Shown: piece after piece, positions 57,170 to 64,000 of the stretch
Position numbering within the stretch: position 1 is the first letter of the stretch
Layout: every line of letters starts with the position of its first letter
NCBI GenBank assembly: GCA_039707655.1
Contig: CM077668.1
Span: forward strand, 403,416,130 to 403,480,129
From: Elymus sibiricus
Taxonomy: Eukaryota > Streptophyta > Magnoliopsida > Poales > Poaceae
Reading direction: 5' to 3'
DNA length: 64,000 bases
The notes under the pieces: model-generated
The model's database searches: none
What the model was told of the DNA's origin: nothing
What the model saw: the letters and a program-made list of their open reading frames with translations, nothing else
Position numbers and translations under genes: made by a program

Positions 57170-58144
57170 TGTGGCACCCCGCCTCAGAGAGACCGGAACA
57201 CCCCGTATTCCAGACCAGAGATCAAGTCTTCTGGAATACGGCACTGCTTGGCATAGAACAAATCAGCTCTTTATTACAAATAACACTGGTACAAAGGTTC
57301 TGAAGGCATGAAGGTTACAGGGGCACGGCGACACCTCGCCTGCTATGGTAGTTCTATGCTAGCAGCGAGACATCTCGAAGCGGAATAACTTCTAGCAGCG
57401 GAACAACGACGACGGTGATGAACTCCACTCCGCAGGGACTCTGGCTGGGACGTATCCTAGAGCGCAACCTCGGGATCCTCGACAAACAAGCAATCACGGC
57501 ATCACCTGCAATCTGGCATGACACGCCAGGTGAGTACTTTGAATGTACTCGCAAGCTCACAGCAACCAAAGCACTCAAGACATATAACAGCATGGCATTT
57601 ACAAGTTAATCATCAAAGATGAACACGATACTACTAGAACAACATGAGCATGGCAACAACATGAGTATGGCATGTACATATAATTCATGATATGAACAGG
57701 ATGATACTAGCATGCAAGGGGGTCGGCGTTTAAGGTCTCACGGACCAACTTACTCTGCTCGGAGGTTATCTCATAACCACAAACTTACCATCATGATCAT
57801 CACATGATCACCTCAGGATCAACCAAGCTCGGTATCAACTATACCATCGTGATCATCACATGACCACACGGAGCTTGATCTCTACCTGTGATCATCGCAT
57901 GACCACATAAAGATCAACCAACTTCTTTCTCATCGAACCGGGGTTGTTATTATTCAGGTTATTATTTCTGTCGACCCACAGTGTGACCTACTACGAACTG
58001 TGTCCATGACCGAGGACGCGGCTATCGGTAGTTTATACACTCTGCAGAGGTTAGTACACTGTACCCACACCACGGAACTCATGGCCTCGTGCTCCCATTC
58101 GGGTGGACCAACGACGTTCCGACAAAACCAGTCTATTGCATGAC
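57170..58144 (-). repeat. Truncated LTR of a chromovirus related to the one at 5988
   Basis: Starts TGTGGCACCCC (the LTR end on the minus strand) and runs 975 bp, clearly but imperfectly matching 5988-6990. Shared blocks include cagtcttctggaatac, gaacaaatcagctctttattacaaat, and gccaggtgagtactttgaatgtactcgcaagctcacagca. It is cut at 58145 by the next element. The rest of the LTR and its internal region would lie off-window. Confidence 0.85.
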
Positions 58145-61100
58145 TGTAACACCCCCTGTCATTATGCTATAGTGATCACTTTGGTTAATGCCATGTCAGC
58201 ATGTTTAACAGTGCCTAATCATCATTTGCATCATATCTCATTTCAAATTCCAAAATTAAATTGAAATTCAAATTAAAGTGTTAAATAAAAGTTGCTCAAA
58301 TTGAAAACTAAAATGTTCATTAAATAGCAAATAATTCATAACTAATTATGTTCAGGAGAACAACATCACTAAAATTCACTAAGTGACTTAAACAACCTCA
58401 AACAGTAGCTAACAGCAATATTTTAAATCATTTTATTTAATCCATTTTACAATTGAAATCATATTTTACCCAAACTAGTTTTTGGTGGCAGGCAATAATG
58501 CACTGCATTTTATGAGCTAAGTCACATATTTAATAAAACTCAATTAGTGGCCTAGCAATTTCAAAACAGAAACTAAAACAGAAAACTGAAAATAGAAAAA
58601 GAAAAGACTTACCGCTTACTGTGCATCTGGGCCGTGAGTGCACAGTAGCTTGCGGCCCGGCCCAACCGCGCCTTCGTCCTCCTCCGTCGCGCTGTCGGCT
58701 GGCGCGCGCGACAGCGCCGCCGATCGCCGCACGTCGCTCCTCCCACGGTTCCCCGACGCCGTTAAGAGCATCCCCGGTCGCTTCTCCCTCCCCCCGAAAC
58801 CCTAGCACCCCCAAATCCCCCTCTCTCGCTCGGCATCGTCCTCTCGCGCGAGCACCCGACGAAGCCGCCATGGCCGAGCTCGATGTCGTCGCTGTCGTCG
58901 TCATCACCGCCTGAGACCGAGCTCAAACGCTCCGCCGGCCTCTTCTCCTTCTTCCCCGACCGCTGGACCGAGCTCTGCGCCGCTACATTGCCGGATCGAC
59001 CTCGTCCCCATCTTCTCTGTCGCTGGCGACCGCCGTCGATCCCCGTCGTCCCCGGCCTCCGTCTGCGCTCCTAAGCCGTCGAGGGCTTTCCTTAGCCGCT
59101 TGGTGAGCTCCTCCCCTTCCTCCCCTTCTCTCTCCCGCGCGTCTCCGTCGCCGTAGCTGCTGCCGTCGTCGCGCCCGAAATGTGCTCCGCCGCATCGCTC
59201 GCTGCCGTCCGTTTAGTCGCCGTCATGCTCAAACGAGCGCGGCTTCGTGCTTACTGCATCTGCGCGAGCCCAATGCGCCCACTCGCTCGCCTCCTAGTGC
59301 CCTACAACGCCCGATCCGGACGCGGCCGAACTCCGGCGAAGTTCCCGAGCTCGCCGCCGTCGCCGTAGGGCCCCTCCGACCGCGAGGCCGCCGTAGATCG
59401 ATGCGGCTCGGCCTCCGCTTTCGAACGCCACCTCGCGCGCGTCGAATCGCCCTCTGTGGCCGGATTCCGACCACGTCCGGCGAACGCCGCCGCTGGAATG
59501 GTCGCCGGCGGCAAAACTCCGGCGACGCTGACCAGGCGCGGACGTGGCTCGGTCTGGCCCACCTCTGTGTGGCTGACAGCGGGCCCCGCGGGCCTAGTTG
59601 ACTCGGTCAATGCTGACGTGGCCGGCCCCGTGTCTATGACATGTGGGTCCCGCCGAATTAAAACAATTTTAAATAAATAGAAATCGGTTAATTAATTAGT
59701 TAATTAAATTAATTAGTTAATCACTCACTGACCAGTAGGCCCCGCCTCTAATTAATCTGTAATTAGATTAGTTTTAAACTAATTAACCACTGTCTCACTC
59801 ACCAGTGGGTCCCACTGGACCCACAGGTCAGGTTGACTCTGGTCAACCGCCACTGTTGACCGCTGACGTCAGCTATGCGTCATGCTGACGTCACCCCAGT
59901 ACTGTTTCGGATAATGTTGAATTAAATAAATCCAGAAATTCCAGAAAATTAATAAAACTTTGAAAATTCATATCTTTTAAACCGTAAGTCAGATGAAAAT
60001 AATTTATATATGTAAAACGATCAGAAAAATATGAAGATTCTGAATACGTGATCAAAACACCTGTCCAACACTCCTAGCTAGATGAACATGGAACAATTTG
60101 CCTGATTTCGATAAATGAATAGTGTCCAACTTTAATAAGATAAATCCAAATAAGTTCCTAAATTAACTAAATCATTTAGTTAGGCAGTTAAACACATTTG
60201 CACAGCATTTAGGCATGTCATGCATAGTGTTTGCATCCTTGCCGTGAATTTACTGTTTCTTCCCCCCTCCTTCTCTCTCGATAGACACCGACGCCGACGC
60301 AGCTGGATTCGACTACACCCCCGACGAGCAGTCTACCGACGATCAGACACTTTCCGCAGAGCTTCCAGGCAAGCAATCCCCCCTTGACGCATGCCGATAA
60401 ATCCTATTATTTCTTCCTCCTGCTTGCATTAGAATTGCCGCTGCTTTGCTTTGCTTAATCCTATTCCGATGCATGACCTGATTTTGTAACTGTTGTTCAT
60501 ACCTTCCTGTTATCCTATATTGCTTAGTATAGGATTGGTCAGAGTCCCACCAATTGGCCCTACACCTTGTCCATATGCCCTGCTTGATATTGGGCCGTGA
60601 TCACTCTGGGTGTGATCGCGGAACTGCACACATTTTACTTTCTGTTACTATTGGGGAACTGAAGGGCTGGCGGTACCATCCCGTAGAGGTGGACCTGAGT
60701 CCCGACAGTTCCCAATGTTAAAGACGGGCTGGCCCCAAGGGTGCCCGCGAGAGAACAACATTAAAGACGGGTCGGCTCCAAGAGCACCCGCGCGTGAAAT
60801 CAAGTCGGATCGACAGGTTGTCTGTTCGACTCTGCGAGCAACTTAATACGCCTAACGGAACTGGGTATTTGATCTGAGTGGGTCGTCGTGCCCTATACGC
60901 ACTACCACCACGTGGGATAATGGTTTAATGGGGCCCTCTACGTCGTAGTATCAGCCGAAAGCTCTTCAGACGTCACAGCTCAGAGATGCGGGCTGATCGT
61001 CGGGGTTGGGCTGGTTACGTCACTGGTGTATTCAGTGTCGCGCCTGCTCCCCGTCCAGCCACGCAACGTGCAGGAGTGCAAAGGGTGATGGGCCCAAGAC

Positions 61101-62062
61101 CCCTTCGCACTTAGGATTTAGACCAGCGTGTTGACCTCTCTGCTGAGCTCTAGGTCGGGCTGCGATGTGTCGATCAGCCGAGGCCGGGCATTACCCAGCC
61201 AGTGTGTCCGGCCGGAGTTAATCGAGCGTGTTGGGTAACAGTAGTGCACCCCTGCAGGGAAGTAATCTATTCGAATAGCCGTGTCCACGGTAACAGGACG
61301 CTCGGAGTTGTGCCCGGATCTATGACAACTACAAAGTGATGATGATGCTTATTAAACTGATACTACTGCTCTTGGGATCACTTTCTCGCGGGATAGTCGA
61401 GAAAGGATCTCAGGGAGTTGTTATTATACAACCACTATTATATGCTGCTATATTCTATTCTCTTCTGATGCTGCAAGACTGCTTGAAGATGCTAGTCTTC
61501 GATAGGCTAGGCTTCTCCCCCTCTATTCTCGCATTCTGCAGTTCAGTCCAAAGAGATAGCCCCTTTCATTTGATACCAATGCATAACTAGCATAGTTCTG
61601 ATGTCAGTCTTGTGAGTACTTTGGATGAGTACTCACGGTTGCGCTGCCATCCTTTTCCCCCATATTCAATTGATGATACATCAGACGACAGAGCCCAGGA
61701 GCCAAACGCCGCTGCAGGAGCGTACTACCAGGAGGGTCCCGACGGCACTTACTACTAGGTTGATCCAGCCGACCAGGAGTAGTTAGGAGGCTCCCAGGCA
61801 GGAGGCCTGCGCCTCTTCGATCGTTGTCATTGTTTGTGCTAGCCATCTTATGGCACCTTTGACTAACTATGTCTGTACTCAGATATTATTTGTGTGACTG
61901 GCTTATGTATTCGGGCCCTCGTGCCCCTGGTTTGTAATATTTGCAGACTTATGCTTTTATTTGAGTTTAGAGTTGTGTTGTGATATCTTCCCGTGAGTCC
62001 CTGTGCTTGATCGTGCACGTTTGCGTGTATGATTAGTGCACGATGAAGTCGGGGGCGTCACA
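58145..62062 (+). repeat. 5' LTR of the right-hand chromovirus (3918 bp)
   Basis: TGTAACACCC...GGCGTCACA. AT-rich at both ends with a GC-rich middle (58620-59650). ORFs on both strands in the middle (for example 59182-59601) are compositional. The ends of the LTR resemble the element at 5988, but the bodies differ. Confidence 0.88.
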
Positions 62063-62063
62063 A

Positions 62064-62078
62064 GTTGGTATCAGAGCC
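62064..62078 (+). promoter_or_regulatory. Primer-binding site of the right-hand chromovirus
   Basis: TTGGTATCAGAGCCG, one or two bases after the LTR end. Complementary to initiator tRNA-Met. Confidence 0.88.
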
Positions 62079-62454
62079 GACTGCCTGTAGGAAGCCCCTC
62101 TCCAACTCCTTGGCCGCAGTTGAGTCTAGTATTTCCGTAAACTATTTTACTAACATGGCTGTGTGGCTTACGGGCCCACGTCGCCAACTGGGTGGTATTA
62201 GGATCTTTTATTCCTCTTCTATACTCTGGGACTCTGAACTCTCTTCCTTTCGGGTTAAATGAATTTTACTAACGCCGACACTAGGATCTCGTAATCTCGT
62301 CCACCCGGAGAGCTGGATTATCTGTGCTTGTTCCTTACCATTGATCTGATTAGTCTGATAATCATATTTTCCTTTACATTAGTTTGTTTAACCTTTCCAA
62401 GTTATACGATACTTCCCATTGTCATTTGACAATCCTGAATTTCCTCTGTTTCAG

Positions 62455-63222
62455 ATGGATCGTTTGTTTCCGCCGCGCCCTGCGACGCAGCTTGTGCTTC
62501 GCACTTTGGCTCGTGATGCCCCTGGTTTTCCAGCTGTCCTGATCGCCCTCCTAACCCGACTGGGCTACCGCTGGTACCCCGAGTACATGGTTTACGAGGA
62601 TTACCGCGAGTTCAACCAGGAGCAGTACCATGCTGATGTTCGCATCTACGATCAGCAAGATGACTCAGACACTGAGCTGCACATCTTTCACGGGATCGGT
62701 GTGACGATTGAGATGGCAGTCCATGATGCTGCCTATTCTGCTGTCGCACGACTCCGTGGAGAGCATAGTAGCTTGGATGCCTCTGAGTTCCGATACATTC
62801 CGTATGCACCTACTGGAGATGCTACTGGATACTACACAGCTATCTGTGCCCCTTACGAGCGTCGTCGATATGACCCGCACGTGTTGATTCAGTGCACTCA
62901 GGCTCTGGATCGCGCTAACCGGGCTCTTGCAGTCGAGTTGTTTGCCACTCGAGCACGTCTCTACGATGCTATGACGCAGCTGCTACCAGCTGTCCGTGCA
63001 GGGATACATCCGGAGTATATTCTTTACCCGCGCAGGACTCAGATGCCCGCTGGGATCGATTGGCCTGCTGTTGGAGGTCGCACGATCGTACGTGGACCGC
63101 TCCTTCCAGTTCGAGACCGGGTTCTGCATCAGAGTGCACACGGAGAGCAGGACTTTTCAGTCACAGGCACTCATCGTCCGCACTTGCAGTTACCCCGTTT
63201 CAGTGGTTTTCTCCGACGTTGA
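62455..63222 (+). CDS. Pre-gag accessory ORF of the right-hand chromovirus
   Basis: 255 residues from ATG 62455 (MDRLFPPRPA), immediately after a TTTCAG acceptor-like sequence. No enzyme domain is recognised. There is an N-terminal hydrophobic helix with LLTRLGYRWYPEY, beta-like segments (YMVYEDYREF, HADVRIYD), then FHGIGVTIEMAVHDAAYSAVARL, a Tyr-rich stretch, an Ala/Arg-rich helix and a Pro/Arg-rich tail. It looks like a larger version of the damaged ORF at 12873-13505. It ends 251 bases before gag. Function unknown; it could be an RNA-binding or regulatory protein, but nothing in the sequence proves it. Confidence 0.6.
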   Translation: MDRLFPPRPATQLVLRTLARDAPGFPAVLIALLTRLGYRWYPEYMVYEDYREFNQEQYHADVRIYDQQDDSDTELHIFHGIGVTIEMAVHDAAYSAVARLRGEHSSLDASEFRYIPYAPTGDATGYYTAICAPYERRRYDPHVLIQCTQALDRANRALAVELFATRARLYDAMTQLLPAVRAGIHPEYILYPRRTQMPAGIDWPAVGGRTIVRGPLLPVRDRVLHQSAHGEQDFSVTGTHRPHLQLPRFSGFLRR

Positions 63223-63473
63223 TGTAGCCTTTGCTATGTCTCGTTGTGTATTCCTCACCGCGTTCCTGCGCGTCGCCTAGCATGTCTTTTTCTTTAATTT
63301 TACGCCGTTATGCTGTCCGCGTGTAACCGACTCTGTGTATGGATCTGTATGTCTTAATTGACTACTGTTATGTATCTATTGCACTGTTTATTCATTGTCG
63401 TGTTACATCATGCTTGTCGCTAAACCCTTGCAGTTGCTTTTACTAAACTACCCCCTGTTGAACTTTTAGCAGG

Positions 63474-64000
63474 ATGGTTAGGCCAGGTGCTCGTGGTCGT
63501 GGTCGTGGCCGTGTCCTCGAAAACCCACCACCACCAGACTATATGGCAGCTATGATGCAGCAATTCGAGCTGAATTGTCAGTTCATGACTAATATCATGG
63601 CTCAGTTTCTGCATCAGAACAATCAGAACCAGAACCCAGCTTCAATAACACTGTCAGAGTTCGTGCGTCTCAAGCCCACTATTTATCGCAACTCTGAACA
63701 GCCGCTGGATGCCGATGACTGGCTCCACGACATTGCTTTTGAGATGGAGTCTGCTAGTGTCGCCCCTGACAACTATGTCACCTTCGCGACCTACTTTCTG
63801 AAGGGACCCGCTGCTCAATGGTGGTCCACTCACAAGCGTACACTGCCTGCTGGGACAATCGTTACTTGGGATGAGTTTCAGACTGCCTTCCGTGCTCGCT
63901 ACATTCCTCAGGGAATCATAGACCGGAAGAAGACCGAGTTCCGCAACCTCGTTCAGGGCAACAAGACTGTCGAAGCCTATCAGCGGGAGTTCCTTAACTT
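63474..64000 (+). CDS. gag of the right-hand chromovirus (partial, runs off the edge)
   Basis: Open from ATG 63474 for 175 codons to the window end. The N-terminus has an Arg/Gly-rich RGRGRGR stretch, then a short QQF/NQNQ helix. Then comes the retrotransposon-gag fold: FVRLKPT.Y.....PLDADDWL, the FATYFLKGPAAQWWSTH signature, WDEFQTAFRARYIP and KTEFRNLVQGNKTVEAYQREF. This is the canonical Del/Tekay-type capsid sequence. The zinc knuckle, protease and pol should follow outside. A TTTTAGCAG acceptor-like site lies directly upstream. Confidence 0.9.
   Translation, partial: MVRPGARGRGRGRVLENPPPPDYMAAMMQQFELNCQFMTNIMAQFLHQNNQNQNPASITLSEFVRLKPTIYRNSEQPLDADDWLHDIAFEMESASVAPDNYVTFATYFLKGPAAQWWSTHKRTLPAGTIVTWDEFQTAFRARYIPQGIIDRKKTEFRNLVQGNKTVEAYQREFLN

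Larger units (their letters stand above)
58145..64000 (+). mobile_element. Del/Tekay-type chromovirus, 5' end (partial)
   Basis: Plus-strand Gypsy element: 5' LTR 58145-62062, primer-binding site, leader, pre-gag ORF 62455-63222, gag from 63474 to the window edge. The LTR start TGTAACACCCCC and the gag sequence place it among Del/Tekay-type chromoviruses. It interrupts the older, opposite-strand chromovirus LTR, with left flank atgac (58140-58144) as predicted duplication. Nothing in the visible part is broken, so it could be a young, complete element. Confidence 0.88.

Noticed and set aside
61336..61590. 84-codon ORF in the right-hand LTR
   Set aside because: Hydrophobic by composition, inside a non-coding LTR, no recognisable family.
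62064..62078. tRNA-like sequence TTGGTATCAGAGCCG (also 13675-13686, 16277-16290)
   Set aside because: These are primer-binding sites complementary to tRNA-Met; no cloverleaf or tRNA gene surrounds them.

Overview
The window is nuclear DNA of a grass, almost certainly Triticeae (wheat, Aegilops or barley type). The evidence is its large, nested LTR retrotransposons of recognisable Triticeae types: an Angela/BARE1-like Copia LTR, two Sabrina/Wham-like (Athila-type) Gypsy elements whose LTRs open with TGATACGTCTCC, and Del/Tekay-type chromoviruses with about 4-kb LTRs opening TGTAACACCC. A CACTA transposon, a LINE 3' end, several MITEs and a few low-copy, mostly broken, plant genes complete the picture. 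No rRNA, tRNA or CRISPR was seen, and nothing is organised in operons.

Left part (1-31310): a plus-strand Gypsy element, 'host 1', supplies an acidic ORF (2464-3249), a long 3' region and a 3' LTR (29672-31310). A Copia element entered it from the left; its 5' LTR is 262-2424 on the minus strand. A minus-strand chromovirus derivative lies at 5988-29373 with a perfect GTATG target duplication. Inside that element's 5' LTR sits a plus-strand Reina-like chromovirus (15935-27190, 341-bp LTRs). Inside the Reina-like gag sits a CACTA element (17590-23291, AAA duplication) with a multi-exon PTTA/En-Spm type gene. This is four levels of nesting, each boundary readable to about the base.

Middle part (31311-52271) is the low-copy island. 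On the minus strand it has a three-exon B3-like gene that looks intact (32950-34007), a SOG1/NAC8-like NAC pseudogene (40342-41427), two related F-box/DUF295-like genes disabled by nonsense codons (43901-45750 and 49059-51133), and a charged hypothetical ORF (51529-52035). Between them are microsatellites, an 81-bp tandem array, a duplicated block of about 600 bp, a LINE tail, a Helitron-like 3' terminus and MITEs.

Right part (52272-64000): a second, minus-strand Athila-type Gypsy element, 'host 2' (3' LTR 52272-53839, protease-bearing ORF 56334-57167), is interrupted at 57170 by a chromovirus LTR fragment. That fragment is itself cut at 58145 by a plus-strand chromovirus with a 3.9-kb LTR, a primer-binding site, a pre-gag accessory ORF and the start of gag, which runs off the window.

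The most interesting item is the accessory ORF between 5' LTR and gag. A divergent relative of it is the only recognisable coding sequence left in the chromovirus derivative at 5988-29373.
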